From assembly GCF_014192105.1 (NCBI RefSeq), contig NZ_JACHXK010000010.1:169475-233474 (forward strand): a DNA stretch of 64,000 bases, given 5' to 3'. Positions 26,933 to 35,824 of this stretch are shown in pieces (position 1 is the first letter of the stretch; each line of letters begins with the position of its first letter). Source of the stretch: Paenibacillus phyllosphaerae. GTDB taxonomy: Bacteria > Bacillota > Bacilli > Paenibacillales > Paenibacillaceae. The notes beneath the pieces are model-generated. The model saw only the letters and a program-made list of their open reading frames with translations. It did not search any database and was not told the origin of the DNA. Position numbers and translations under genes: made by a program.

Positions 26933-28087
26933 ATGAAAGAAGCAATTCAAGCATTTCTCAAGAAGCCGACTACCATTGTCGGCATCGTAACGGCGTTAAT
27001 GTTCCAGGTGATCTTCTCGGTCATTTGGATGACAGGTTATAATGGGGTATCGGATACGGAACGGCTGAAGGAGCTGAAGGTCGGCATCGTTGCGCTCGAT
27101 ACGCAGATGGGTCCTGTAATCGCCGAGCAATTGGGCAAGTCGCTGCCGGTTCAGACGGTGCAGGTGGAGGCGCAGGATGAGGCGCTGACGATGCTGAATG
27201 ACCGCGAGCTTCAGATGGTCGTCACGATCCCGGCGGACTTCAGCCAAACGGTTGCCGCTCAGGATGGCACGGCGAAGCTGACGTACAGCATTAACGAATC
27301 GAATGCGCAAATGATCAAGTCCGTAATGAATGCCATGGCGGCGCAAATTACGGCTAACGTGAACAAACAGGCGGTCATGCAAGGCGTTCAGGCGGTTCTG
27401 ACGCAAGCGAATCTGCCGGCGGAGCAAGCGCAAGGCGCCGCGGCCGCATTGTCGGAGCGGGTGACGAGCGAGTTTAACTACTCCAACGTCGTGGAGGGCC
27501 AGAACAATCAGATGGTGCCGATGATGCTCGTGCTCGCTTCTTACGTCGGCTCGATGCTGCTTGCCATGAACATGGAGAACTCGTCGATGGCGCTCGCAAG
27601 CCGGTTCAATCGTTGGCAGCGGTTCGGTGCGCGCAGCATCATCAGCATCGTGGCTGCCGTCTTCATCTCGCTGGTCGGTTCGTCGTTCGTCCTCATGCTC
27701 GGGGGTCAGGCGGAACATGGATTCCTCGCGATGTGGGGCTTCCAGGCGCTGTTCCTGCTCGCGTTCATGTTCACGGCGCAGCTGTTCTTGCTTTTGCTAG
27801 GTCTGGGAGGCATGCTGCTGAACATCATCATGCTCTCCGTGCAGCTCGTTTCTTCGGGCGCCATGCTGCCGCGTGAGCTGCTGCCGGACTTCTATCACGG
27901 TATCAGCGCGTACCTCCCCGCTACCTATGCGGTGGAAGGGATGATGGATCTGCTGTTCGGCGGACCGGGCGTCAGCGGTGCCGTTGCCGGTTTGCTGATC
28001 ATATTCGCGGTAGCGATCGTGCTTGGCGCAGGTGCGGTTGCCCTTCGGAAGCCGAAAGCGCCGCAAGGAACGGCTCAGGTCGCTTAG
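26933..28087 (+). CDS. ABC-2-type membrane protein (YhgE/Pip-like exporter subunit)
   Basis: This 384-residue protein has one N-terminal transmembrane helix (about 15-35), an extracellular domain of about 160 residues, then five or so C-terminal helices: the layout of ABC-2 permeases and YhgE/Pip proteins. These export lipids, drugs or peptides, usually with a separate ATPase, which is not encoded here. ATG 26933 lies eight bases after AGGAGTGG; GTG 26921 is a less likely start. It is followed 34 bases later by a TetR gene, the usual layout of a self-regulated exporter. Confidence 0.8.
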   Translation: MKEAIQAFLKKPTTIVGIVTALMFQVIFSVIWMTGYNGVSDTERLKELKVGIVALDTQMGPVIAEQLGKSLPVQTVQVEAQDEALTMLNDRELQMVVTIPADFSQTVAAQDGTAKLTYSINESNAQMIKSVMNAMAAQITANVNKQAVMQGVQAVLTQANLPAEQAQGAAAALSERVTSEFNYSNVVEGQNNQMVPMMLVLASYVGSMLLAMNMENSSMALASRFNRWQRFGARSIISIVAAVFISLVGSSFVLMLGGQAEHGFLAMWGFQALFLLAFMFTAQLFLLLLGLGGMLLNIIMLSVQLVSSGAMLPRELLPDFYHGISAYLPATYAVEGMMDLLFGGPGVSGAVAGLLIIFAVAIVLGAGAVALRKPKAPQGTAQVA

Positions 28088-28121
28088 GTTCTCGAACAAA
28101 GAAGGAGGCGTATACAAGCCA

Positions 28122-28727
28122 GTGCGAGCGGAAGATTCGGATGTAAGAATGAGGCTGCTGGTCGCGGCCAAGCGCTTGTTCGCCAGACAAGGCTATGACG
28201 GCACCAGCGTCCGGCAAATATGCGAAGAGGCCGGGGCGAACGTCGCCCTTGTCTCGTATTATTTCGGTGGCAAGGAGAACATGTTTCAGGCATTGTTCGA
28301 TACCTTTTTTCCAAAGGCGCTCATCATGGAGTTTGTGGACCGCCAGGTGGACCCGATTAACGGAGTCAAGGAACTGGTCAGGGAAGTCATGCGGTTCCAT
28401 ACCACGGAACCGGAGCTCGTCGTCTTGCTTAATCAGGAGATTGCGCTCAATTCTCCCCGCATCGATATTATTCGCAGGAACGCGTTTCCGATCTGGATCA
28501 AGCTGCGGGAGCTGCTCCGGCAGGGGCGGGAGGACGGCGTCTTTCATTTCCGCTCGCTGGACCATACGATGATGACCGTCCTCGGGAACGTCCTGTTCCA
28601 CAAGCAGCGGAATTATTTTTTGCCGATCCTGATTGGCGATTCGAATGATCAGGAGGCAGCGATTGAAGATAGCGTAGATTTTGTGATGCGGGGCCTGCAA
28701 GCGAATACCGACATCATCAGCCAATAA
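28122..28727 (+). CDS. TetR/AcrR-family transcriptional regulator
   Basis: This 201-residue repressor has an N-terminal helix-turn-helix at about residues 10-55 (TSVRQICEEAGANVALVSYY, then FGGKENMF) and a helical ligand-binding C-terminus. I chose GTG 28122, downstream of GAAGGAGG by about 14 bases, because the protein then begins directly with the DNA-binding domain. The spacing is long, so the start is moderately certain. Likely represses the operon from 26933 through the inverted repeat at 26886. Confidence 0.85.
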   Translation: MRAEDSDVRMRLLVAAKRLFARQGYDGTSVRQICEEAGANVALVSYYFGGKENMFQALFDTFFPKALIMEFVDRQVDPINGVKELVREVMRFHTTEPELVVLLNQEIALNSPRIDIIRRNAFPIWIKLRELLRQGREDGVFHFRSLDHTMMTVLGNVLFHKQRNYFLPILIGDSNDQEAAIEDSVDFVMRGLQANTDIISQ

Positions 28728-28822
28728 GTGACAAAAGTTGCTATTCCTATATAGACACAATACTTTTTGTCTGCTATGATAAACTCAATTATAAGACAGC
28801 AGATATAGTGATCGGTTATGCG

Positions 28823-28867
28823 AAGAACGCATGCATGGGCAATATGCCCGGCTGCGTTCTTTTTTTG
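28823..28867 (+). terminator. Intrinsic terminator between the TetR gene and the Tad operon
   Basis: A 9-bp outer stem (28823-28831 with 28853-28861) encloses a second GGGC/GCCC hairpin and is followed by a run of T. Confidence 0.8.
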
Positions 28868-28964
28868 TTTCTCCGGAGTGAAACGCGCCTTCGCCATGCA
28901 AGACGGCGATAGCCGGTTCGCCTTGGGTTAACCGGGGCTGTCTGTTTCTAGGAAGGAAGAGGCG

Positions 28965-29684
28965 ATGAACAGAAAGCGGAATATCGTAATTGGGCTAACG
29001 GCAGCACTGCTGTCTGCCATGCTCGTCTACGGCATCTATGTGCTGCAGTTGAGGCAAGTGCGATTCCAGGAGACGGTGACGATCTTGGTGCCGAATCGGT
29101 TCGTCTCGGCGGGGGAGCGGATCACGGCCGATATGCTGGATTACAAGCGAATCGCACGCGGATCGTATATGACCGGTATGCTAATGAATGCGGGCGATGC
29201 CGTCGGACTGGAAGCGGTCATCCCGCTCGGACAGGACGAGCCGTTGCTCGCGTGGAAAATGGACCGCTATCGGCTTCAGCCGGATCGGACGCAGTCCACC
29301 TTCCAAATCCCCAAGGATTATGTGCTGTCGATCTCGAGCGGCATACGCGCCGGCGACAAGGTAATCGTATACGTCTCCGGTCCGAACGCGTCTTCATCGC
29401 GACTGTTCGAGGCGCCCGCGGTCGTCGCTTCCGTGAAGAGCTCGGCGAATGTGGAGATCGATGATCCGGAGAACCCGAATCTGCTCTCGATGGCCAGTGG
29501 CGATAAGGAAAGCATGTATGCCTCCCGGCGCAATGCGAACGGCATGATCGATACGATCAATCTCAACCTGACCGAGGCGCAGTGGCTGGAGCTGGACACG
29601 CTGTGCAAGAGCGGCGAGAACAAGCTGGTCATCGCGTATTCCCCTGCGTCGCTCGATGTAGGAGAGACGGAGAGTTCGCCGTGA
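28965..29684 (+). CDS. SAF-domain protein, CpaB/RcpC-like, of a Tad pilus system
   Basis: This 239-residue protein has an N-terminal signal anchor (about 7-27) and a SAF domain (about 35-100, ITADMLDYKRIARGSYMTG). A second beta-rich part resembles the CpaB C-terminal domain (SISSGIRAGDKVIVYVSG). In Gram-negative Tad systems CpaB supports the secretin. With no outer membrane here it presumably organises the pilus passage through the wall. It heads the operon, with AAGGAAGAGG before ATG, and its stop overlaps the next start. Confidence 0.8.
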   Translation: MNRKRNIVIGLTAALLSAMLVYGIYVLQLRQVRFQETVTILVPNRFVSAGERITADMLDYKRIARGSYMTGMLMNAGDAVGLEAVIPLGQDEPLLAWKMDRYRLQPDRTQSTFQIPKDYVLSISSGIRAGDKVIVYVSGPNASSSRLFEAPAVVASVKSSANVEIDDPENPNLLSMASGDKESMYASRRNANGMIDTINLNLTEAQWLELDTLCKSGENKLVIAYSPASLDVGETESSP

Positions 29685-30520
29685 GCGCGGGCGCATCGCT
29701 TATTGCCTTCGTCGGCACGACGCCGAACATCGGTACGACCGTATCGGCCTTTGCGGCGGCCTACCGGATCGCGGAGATGAGCAGGGGGCGGGTCGGATTT
29801 CTGTGCTTGAACTTGAAGAGCGCGAAGATTCACCGCTTCCTCGGCGTCGATCGCCCGACCGTGACGCTAGATGATCTGCGGCCAGAGCTCCATACCGCTA
29901 CGCTCGAGCCTGCGAAGCTGTCGCAAGCGATGGTGCAGATCCGAAGCGGCGTACCTCTGTACGTACTGTTCGGCAATACGTTGCGCGATCAGGCGGAGTT
30001 CTACCAGCCGGACGAAATCGAGCATCTGCTGGAGACGGCGATGCGGCTTTATGATGTTGTCATTGCAGACGTGGGCGCTTACTGGGACAATGCCGCGACC
30101 GTCTGCGCGCTGCGTCAAGCCGATCTGCGCATCTTGGCGACAACCCCGGCGCTGTCGCACTTTCAGGAGGACGCGCAACGTTGGATGAAGCAGCTGTCAC
30201 CGCTGTTCGAAATTCCGAGCAGCTACGAGGCTTTAATAATTGGGCAGCCGGGACGCAGCCGAGGATATCCGGCCAAAGATATATGCAAAGAGATGGGGGT
30301 GCCCTACATGGGCGAGATCAAATTAACGGAAAGCATGCTGTCTCAGCTGGACAGCGGCACGATCGATGAATGGCTGGCTCATGATGAAGAAGGGCAGCAG
30401 GCGATGAGCGAGACGGCAAGAGCGATCGTGCAGCGGCGCAGCTTGGCGATCCGGCCCGTCATGGCGGTACAGCCTTGGTACAAACGGCTGGTTGCCCATC
30501 GCGGCGGGAAGAGTTCCTAG
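29681..30520 (+). CDS. CpaE/TadZ-like ATPase-fold protein with degenerate P-loop
   Basis: This 279-residue MinD/ParA-fold protein belongs to the Tad localisation factor group. The P-loop position reads GTTPNIGTT (about residues 12-20): the lysine of the deviant Walker A (KGGxGKT) is missing. DVVIADVGAYWDN near residue 130 corresponds to the Walker B strand. It may bind nucleotide poorly or act as a scaffold. GTG 29681 overlaps the upstream TGA; the longer in-frame start lies in the previous gene. Confidence 0.78.
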   Translation: MSAGASLIAFVGTTPNIGTTVSAFAAAYRIAEMSRGRVGFLCLNLKSAKIHRFLGVDRPTVTLDDLRPELHTATLEPAKLSQAMVQIRSGVPLYVLFGNTLRDQAEFYQPDEIEHLLETAMRLYDVVIADVGAYWDNAATVCALRQADLRILATTPALSHFQEDAQRWMKQLSPLFEIPSSYEALIIGQPGRSRGYPAKDICKEMGVPYMGEIKLTESMLSQLDSGTIDEWLAHDEEGQQAMSETARAIVQRRSLAIRPVMAVQPWYKRLVAHRGGKSS

Positions 30521-31909
30521 ATGGATAAGCGCAAGGAGAGGTTCTCGCCGACCGCATTCTCGGCGCAGCTGCGTATGGAACATGCCGAAGAGCGTGCAGG
30601 ATCGGGTCAGCTGGAGGAAGCGCAGCGCGATTTTGCCAGGCTGGCGGAAGATATACGGGGTTATCTGGCGATGCCAAGAGGCGATACGGAGGAAGAAAGG
30701 CGCAATTACAACGAGCGGTTGAACCGGGCTGTTCTGGGCTACGCCGAAGAGCGCGAGCAACTGCTGGCGATCATATCCGACCGACTGCTGCGCCAACGTA
30801 TCCATGATGTTGCCGGATACAACCATTCTTACGGATCGCTGGCTGAGGCGCTGTTCGCCGAGGTAATCGGAATGAGCGTGCTGGAGCTTGTCCTGCAACA
30901 GCGGGAGGGACTCGAGGAGATTCAGGTCGTCGGAACGCAAATTTATGAGGTGCGGGGAGGCACGAGCAGACGCTCGGCTTACGCTTTTGACTCCGAACGC
31001 GAGGTTGAGCGGATTCAGCAGAATCTGGTGCTTTACAACAACGACCGGATCAACCCGCGCAAGCGATGGGCGGAAGTCATGCTCCGCGACGGGACTCGGG
31101 TAACGATGACCGGATTCGGCTTTACGTCGCAGCCGACGCTGACGCTGCGATTTTACACGGTAAGACGGTTTGACCTGGCGGCGTTGGCTAGCCCGGCCTA
31201 TGGAACGATTAGCGAGAAGTTAAGGCAACTCTTGGCGGTGGTTCTGCAAGCGCGTTTCAACCTGGTGTTGATCGGACCGACGAACTCGGGCAAGACGCAT
31301 CTGATGAAGGCGCTCATCAACGAGCTGCCGGATGAGGAGCGGCTCATTACGATTGAGAGCCGTCACGAGCTGATGCTGCGGCGGGATTTTCCCCTGAAGA
31401 ATGCAGTGGAGTACGAGACGGACGATGAGGATGCGCTCCATGGCGCGAATCAGGCGTTCAAGCTGGCGCTGCGCCAATCGCCGGAACGAATCATTCATGC
31501 CGAGATTCGGGATGACGATGCCAATATCTATGTCCGGGCCTGCACGCGCGGCCATCAAGGCAGTATGACGACCGTGCACGCGAATGCGCTCGAGGACGTG
31601 CCGGAAGCGATAACGGATATGTGCATGCAGGATGGGCGGGCGATGAATCCGGATCGGCTGGCCAAGCGGATCGCGGAATATGTGACGCAGATCGGGATAG
31701 AGATGCGGATCGTAAGCGGGACGAGAAAACTTGTCCGCCTTGCCGAGCTCAGTTGGTCGGACGGCACGGTTACGGTGCAGGATTGGGCTAGATACGACGA
31801 GGCAAGCGGCGGATGGGTGTATCCGCATCGGCCTTCGGAGAAGGCATGGTCACGAATCGGGGCTTCCGGCGCACGATATCCTTCCACCTTGGAGGAGGAA
31901 CTCGCTTGA
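30521..31909 (+). CDS. CpaF/TadA-like secretion ATPase
   Basis: This 462-residue hexameric type II/IV secretion ATPase powers Tad pilus assembly. The Walker A is GPTNSGKT (252-259). The Asp-box lies in ITIESRHELML, the Walker B strand reads RIIHAEIRDDDA instead of the usual VGE(M/V)RG-type, and the His-box is RGHQGSMTTVHAN. The ATG directly follows the upstream stop. The divergent Walker B and a shortened N-terminal region mark this as an unusual branch of the family. Confidence 0.88.
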   Translation: MDKRKERFSPTAFSAQLRMEHAEERAGSGQLEEAQRDFARLAEDIRGYLAMPRGDTEEERRNYNERLNRAVLGYAEEREQLLAIISDRLLRQRIHDVAGYNHSYGSLAEALFAEVIGMSVLELVLQQREGLEEIQVVGTQIYEVRGGTSRRSAYAFDSEREVERIQQNLVLYNNDRINPRKRWAEVMLRDGTRVTMTGFGFTSQPTLTLRFYTVRRFDLAALASPAYGTISEKLRQLLAVVLQARFNLVLIGPTNSGKTHLMKALINELPDEERLITIESRHELMLRRDFPLKNAVEYETDDEDALHGANQAFKLALRQSPERIIHAEIRDDDANIYVRACTRGHQGSMTTVHANALEDVPEAITDMCMQDGRAMNPDRLAKRIAEYVTQIGIEMRIVSGTRKLVRLAELSWSDGTVTVQDWARYDEASGGWVYPHRPSEKAWSRIGASGARYPSTLEEELA

Positions 31910-32850
31910 GCGGATTCGCATTTCAGCCGATGTGGCTGTTACTGGGCGCGCTGTTCGTTACGTTGTTCATCCTGCAGCTGCTCTTGCTGCGCATCTGGTC
32001 GACCCGGCAAATTCGGCAATCGCGGTTAAGCTACCGTCAGGATAATCGTCTGCGGTCGCGCCTTACACGCTGGCTGCAGCGTTTCGAGCGGCCATACCGC
32101 CATCTAGCCGAACTGATCGAAGCGGTCGAGCTGCCGATTGCGCCCGATACGGTTCTTGCGGCGACCGGCTTGCTCTTCCTGACAGGCACGACGCTTGGCG
32201 TCATCTTGTTCCACAATCTGAAGGGGACGCTCATGCTGGGCGCAATGCTGACCGGACTGCCTTACGTCGTCTTATGGATGCTGCTGATGCGGCGGCGGAT
32301 GCAGACGCGTATCGATTTTCTCCCGGCGGTGGAGCTGTTCTACCAATGCTGCCTAATGAATGGCGGGCGGCAAATCCGTACCGCCCTGCAGCGGACCGTG
32401 GATGAGAAGCGATTGCTGGGACTGATGCAATCCGTGTTCGAGCAGCTGTACCGCAATTTGTCCGTCCGTGGGGATGACGAGGCAAGCCTCCGTATTTTCG
32501 CCGCTTCCTCCGGTCATATCTGGGCGGATTACTTCGTCAATATTCTGCGCGCAGGCCTCGCTGAAGGCTACCCGATCACCGACAGCTTGAAGGAGCTTAT
32601 CCACGATATGCGAAGGGCGCGCAGAGCGAACCAGCAGGAGCGCAACAAGCTGCTCGAGATCCGGATCGCGAACTTTACGCCGATCCTGTTCCTCGGATTG
32701 TTCCTGTTCATCAACTTTCGCTATAACCGGGCCAGCAGCTACCTGTATTACGTCGTGGACCCGCAAGGCAGAGAACTGATTCTGAACGCGGTCGCGCTTA
32801 TCTTTGTTTCGTTCCTGATGGGTCTGTGGCTCTCGCGCAAAAAAATGTAA
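31906..32850 (+). CDS. TadB-like inner-membrane platform protein
   Basis: This 314-residue protein has an N-terminal helix (about 8-30), a cytoplasmic region, two helices near 90-130, and a T2SSF-type domain followed by C-terminal helices (FLGLFLFINF and the last 20 residues). It starts at TTG 31906, overlapping the cpaF stop (TTGA), with GGAGGAGG eight bases upstream. With the next gene it forms the membrane platform of the pilus. Confidence 0.75.
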   Translation: MSGFAFQPMWLLLGALFVTLFILQLLLLRIWSTRQIRQSRLSYRQDNRLRSRLTRWLQRFERPYRHLAELIEAVELPIAPDTVLAATGLLFLTGTTLGVILFHNLKGTLMLGAMLTGLPYVVLWMLLMRRRMQTRIDFLPAVELFYQCCLMNGGRQIRTALQRTVDEKRLLGLMQSVFEQLYRNLSVRGDDEASLRIFAASSGHIWADYFVNILRAGLAEGYPITDSLKELIHDMRRARRANQQERNKLLEIRIANFTPILFLGLFLFINFRYNRASSYLYYVVDPQGRELILNAVALIFVSFLMGLWLSRKKM

Positions 32851-32856
32851 AGGCAG

Positions 32857-33756
32857 GTGACAGCCGTGTCGGACGCTACTGCCCAGATCGTGATGTGGAC
32901 CGCTTTGGCCGGACAATATGCGCTGGGCTTCATCGCCGCGTTCTTCCTCGGGTGCGCGATGCTCGAACGCAAGCCGAGGTTCATGCACCTGATGGCCGCT
33001 CGGCTGCGGACTCGTCAGGTGCCGGAGGAATGGCTGAAGCTCGCGCGGGTCAGCAGATCAGCCCCCGTTTATTTGGAGCGGGAGCGGCTGCTTGCCGGCT
33101 GCGGCTTTACGTGGGATGCCGGCTGGTATGTGCTGCTTCGCCAGCTTTATTTTACGCTGCTCCCGCTGTGGGCGCTTGCCGCTTACGGGCTCATGCAGCT
33201 CCCGATTCAGGCGGTGCCATCCTTCCTCGCTCCGCTACTGCTCGCGGGCATTACGCTAACGCTGCTGTGGGACCAAAGCTTGCTTGGGATGTTCCGCCGC
33301 GCGCGTGCCGAGCGAATGACGAAGGAAATATACGTGGTCAGCAATCAGTTGCTTTATCTGGCCGGGTCCTCGCTTCATATCCACACGAAGCTCATGCGCT
33401 GTCTGCCTTACGCGAAGGTGATGCGTTCCGATCTGCAACTGCTGCTGGGTGAATGGTATCACGATGCGGAAGGGGCGATTCGCCGGTTCAAGCTGCGGCT
33501 CGGCACCGAAGAAGGACTCAGCTTTGCGGAGACGATCGATTCGCTGCGGCTGCATGACAGCGAGCAGTATTATGAGCTGCTGCGCGAGCGGATTAAGGAT
33601 TATAAGGAAAAGCTGGAGCTGGCCAAGGAAAGCCGGAAGGAATCGTCCTCGTATGTGCTGTTCGTGCTGGCCGGGCTGCCGATTATGTACACGTTTCAAG
33701 TGTTCATTTATCCCTGGGTCAGGGAAGGGCAGAAACTGTTCGAATCGCTTAATTAA
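32857..33756 (+). CDS. TadC-like inner-membrane platform protein
   Basis: This 299-residue protein has an N-terminal helix (about 15-35), helices near 90-135, and a conserved helical part with SNQLLYLAGSS and LRERIKDYKEKLELAKESRK before a C-terminal helix (YVLFVLAGLPIMYTFQVF), matching the TadC pattern. The start is GTG 32857 or GTG 32866; both are close to AAAGGCAGG. It follows TadB by six bases. Confidence 0.72.
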   Translation: MTAVSDATAQIVMWTALAGQYALGFIAAFFLGCAMLERKPRFMHLMAARLRTRQVPEEWLKLARVSRSAPVYLERERLLAGCGFTWDAGWYVLLRQLYFTLLPLWALAAYGLMQLPIQAVPSFLAPLLLAGITLTLLWDQSLLGMFRRARAERMTKEIYVVSNQLLYLAGSSLHIHTKLMRCLPYAKVMRSDLQLLLGEWYHDAEGAIRRFKLRLGTEEGLSFAETIDSLRLHDSEQYYELLRERIKDYKEKLELAKESRKESSSYVLFVLAGLPIMYTFQVFIYPWVREGQKLFESLN

Positions 33757-33791
33757 CGAGATAAACATTAAACTATTGGAGGTTATTCACG

Positions 33792-33941
33792 ATGCGTAAT
33801 ATTCTTATGACGGTCATGATGATTGTAGTGGTGGTGCTGTTGTTTAACGAAATCATCTCGAAGGATTCGACAGGGACGCAGGCGCAGATTGAAACGCAGG
33901 GCAATGCGGCCAATACGAAGATCGGCGCGATTAATCCGTAG
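33792..33941 (+). CDS. Small membrane or pilin-like protein (49 residues)
   Basis: The protein starts MRNILMTVMMIVVVVLLFNE and has one transmembrane helix followed by a polar Thr/Gln/Asn-rich tail (SKDSTGTQAQIETQGNAANT). ATTGGAGG lies nine bases before ATG. Size and form match Flp-type minor pilins, but I see no classical Gly/Glu prepilin cleavage site. It sits between TadC and the pseudopilin-like genes, so it is probably the structural or minor pilin; this is inference. Confidence 0.65.
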   Translation: MRNILMTVMMIVVVVLLFNEIISKDSTGTQAQIETQGNAANTKIGAINP

Positions 33942-33944
33942 CCG

Positions 33945-34091
33945 ATGCGTTCCATTCTCGTATCGCTGCTGCTCATTATCGTCGTGATCACCATGTACGC
34001 GTCCATTACGGGCGGGGAAACGGGCATGCATGAACAGCTGGAGCAATCAGGCAACAAGATGAGCGATACGATCGAGAGGCTGAGCCCATGA
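33945..34091 (+). CDS. Second small membrane or pilin-like protein (48 residues)
   Basis: The protein starts MRSILVSLLLIIVVITMYAS and has one helix with a polar tail (GETGMHEQLEQSGNKMSDTI). It follows the previous small gene by three bases and overlaps the next start (ATGA), so it is translationally coupled. The same layout as the 49-residue neighbour suggests an ancient duplication. Confidence 0.62.
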   Translation: MRSILVSLLLIIVVITMYASITGGETGMHEQLEQSGNKMSDTIERLSP

Positions 34092-34513
34092 AGGCAATCC
34101 TGGCGTTTGTTCTGTTTGCCGCTACCATGTGCTGGATGATGTTCGCACCGGTGTACAAACATGTATTGATTGTGCGTCAAGCTGTTCTGCAGCAAGAAGT
34201 CGATTATTTGCTCGAGGTAGGCGCGAGCGGCACCTATGGCTACATCGACGCTGATATGATTACCGCTTCGCAGCAGCGTCTGGCGGAATATGGGCTACAG
34301 CCCGATCAGCTGAAGTATGAGGTGTCATCCACGAGCGGGGAGATCGGAACGGATCGCACGCAGCCGCTTCCGCGTGGTGTCGGGCTCGGGCTTCGATTGA
34401 GCTACCCGGTCGAAGGGTTGTTCGAGATCGACCGGCTCATCGGCCTGACACCGCCGCCGGATGACATGCGGATTAGCGCGCGGGGGCTGAAGATGAGCGA
34501 ATACGTGCCTTAG
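34088..34513 (+). CDS. TadE-like pseudopilin candidate
   Basis: This 141-residue protein has one N-terminal helix (about 2-20), then the helix-like segment VRQAVLQQEVDYLLEVGASG and a beta-rich C-terminus. The form is that of minor pseudopilins in Gram-positive Tad operons. Its start overlaps the previous stop by four bases. I cannot name the family with certainty. Confidence 0.6.
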   Translation: MKAILAFVLFAATMCWMMFAPVYKHVLIVRQAVLQQEVDYLLEVGASGTYGYIDADMITASQQRLAEYGLQPDQLKYEVSSTSGEIGTDRTQPLPRGVGLGLRLSYPVEGLFEIDRLIGLTPPPDDMRISARGLKMSEYVP

Positions 34514-34558
34514 TTGAAAGCTGCATGAGGCCGTGATTTCAGGGAAGGAGGGCGCTGC

Positions 34559-35044
34559 ATGTACAAGCTATTATGGATCATGCTCATGTCCGTCGTGTGG
34601 ATGGTCATGCACGCCCTCCAGACCGATGAAGAGATGGCGATGCATGCGCTCTATCAAGGCAAGCATGCCGTGAACCGGGCTGCGCACGCCGCTGCCCAAC
34701 AGCTGGACCCGGCGCAGCTCGCCGAGGGCCATCTTTACATCGAGGAAGAGGCCGCCGCCGAGGCTGCCGTCCATTACCTGCAGCAGAATATGGAACTCGA
34801 CGAGAACGGCGATCCGCTGCCGGGCAGTTATTTTCAGGAGGGCGTAGAGCTGCTGGCCGTGGATGTCATCAACGACGGTGTGTCGTTTCCGTATTTGTAT
34901 CGCAACAATCTGTACGACTACGAGGTGACGCTCGATAAGCCCGGCGTGGTCGTCATTATCGGATTGAAGTACCCGCGCGTGTTCTCGGTTCTGCCGCCAA
35001 TCGAGTGGACGATCAAAGGAACGGCGGAGCTAGTTGGGGGATAA
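34559..35044 (+). CDS. Tad-operon membrane protein of unknown family
   Basis: This 161-residue protein has an N-terminal helix (MYKLLWIMLMSVVWMVMHAL), then an Ala/His-rich amphipathic helix (GKHAVNRAAHAAAQQL) as in pilin-like proteins, and a beta-rich end. The ribosome site GGAAGGAGGG is strong. As last gene before the terminator at 35053 it completes the operon. Probably a further pseudopilin. Confidence 0.6.
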   Translation: MYKLLWIMLMSVVWMVMHALQTDEEMAMHALYQGKHAVNRAAHAAAQQLDPAQLAEGHLYIEEEAAAEAAVHYLQQNMELDENGDPLPGSYFQEGVELLAVDVINDGVSFPYLYRNNLYDYEVTLDKPGVVVIIGLKYPRVFSVLPPIEWTIKGTAELVGG

Positions 35045-35052
35045 GAGAGGTG

Positions 35053-35086
35053 AGCCGTGCAGATGAGCTGCGCGGCTGTTTATTTT
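35053..35086 (+). terminator. Terminator of the Tad operon
   Basis: A 10-bp stem (35053-35062 with 35068-35077, one G-T pair) is followed by GTTTATTTTTT nine bases after the last gene. Its sequence is closely related to the terminator at 35752. Confidence 0.8.
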
Positions 35087-35171
35087 TTGCAACATCCAGT
35101 CCTCGAGTGTCGTCATGGTTACATCCTTGCTGAGAAGGGTATCGTGACACTAGAGCGAAGGAGGTGTTCGG

Positions 35172-35708
35172 GTGAAAAGGCTGTGGGTGATTGGCGCAAT
35201 AGCAGCAGTCATTGTAATCGGCATCGCGGCTTACTTCATCGTTGGGGAAGGGCCGGATCAGCGCGAAGAAGCTGCACCGATAGCGATTCAAGAGACGATT
35301 GGCGATTTGGCGTATGAAGTGCATCTGGATCAAGACCGCTTCGGTCTCGATGACAAGATTATCGTGCGGACGAAGATAACGAACCTCGGATCCGAGAAGC
35401 TTAGCTATGTGTCCGGCAGTTCCAGCTGTCCCCGTCATGCGGACGTGAACATCGCCCACGAGCAGTCCGGTACGCAGCTGACGAATCCATCCCAAATATG
35501 CACGTCGGACGAAGTGACTTCGATCCTTGAACCGGGCAAGGCGGCGGAAGGCGAAATTGAGTTTCTCCCAGAGCAATGGAAGGGGAACAAGCTTGTGCCT
35601 GCAGAAACGGGTGCCTACGAGGTGACGGTTGCTTTGCCGCTGAACCGGGAACAGATCGAGCTGAAAATGAAGCGGGAGACGGTGAAGACGACGATCGTGC
35701 TGGAGTAA
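35172..35708 (+). CDS. Membrane-anchored hypothetical protein with an Ig-like (BsuPI-like) domain
   Basis: This 178-residue protein has an N-terminal signal anchor (about 4-24), a short acidic linker, and a beta-sandwich with IIVRTKITNLGSEKLSYVSG followed by a late VPAETGAYEVTV strand. The pattern resembles proteins similar to the intracellular proteinase inhibitor BsuPI. Two Cys (in SSSCPR and SQICTS) could form an extracellular disulfide. GTG start after AAGGAGGTG. It stands between two terminators as a single-gene unit; function unknown. Confidence 0.65.
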   Translation: MKRLWVIGAIAAVIVIGIAAYFIVGEGPDQREEAAPIAIQETIGDLAYEVHLDQDRFGLDDKIIVRTKITNLGSEKLSYVSGSSSCPRHADVNIAHEQSGTQLTNPSQICTSDEVTSILEPGKAAEGEIEFLPEQWKGNKLVPAETGAYEVTVALPLNREQIELKMKRETVKTTIVLE

Positions 35709-35751
35709 GGGAAGCTGTGGGATCTGGCGGCCGCAACTAGGGATGAAGGAG

Positions 35752-35781
35752 GCCGTGCAGATGGAGCTGCGTGGCTTTTTT
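35752..35781 (+). terminator. Intrinsic terminator
   Basis: A 9-bp stem (35752-35760 with 35767-35775, two G-T pairs) is followed by TTTTTTA, 43 bases after the stop at 35708. Near-copy of the terminator at 35053. Confidence 0.8.
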
Positions 35782-35824
35782 ACGCGCGGATTTGGTATAG
35801 GCCCAATAGATAGTGGACGGTGGC

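Noticed and set aside
26996..27718. 240-codon minus-strand frame opposite the ABC-2 gene
   Set aside because: It is Arg/His-rich and lacks a start site, and the plus-strand frame has clear membrane helices.
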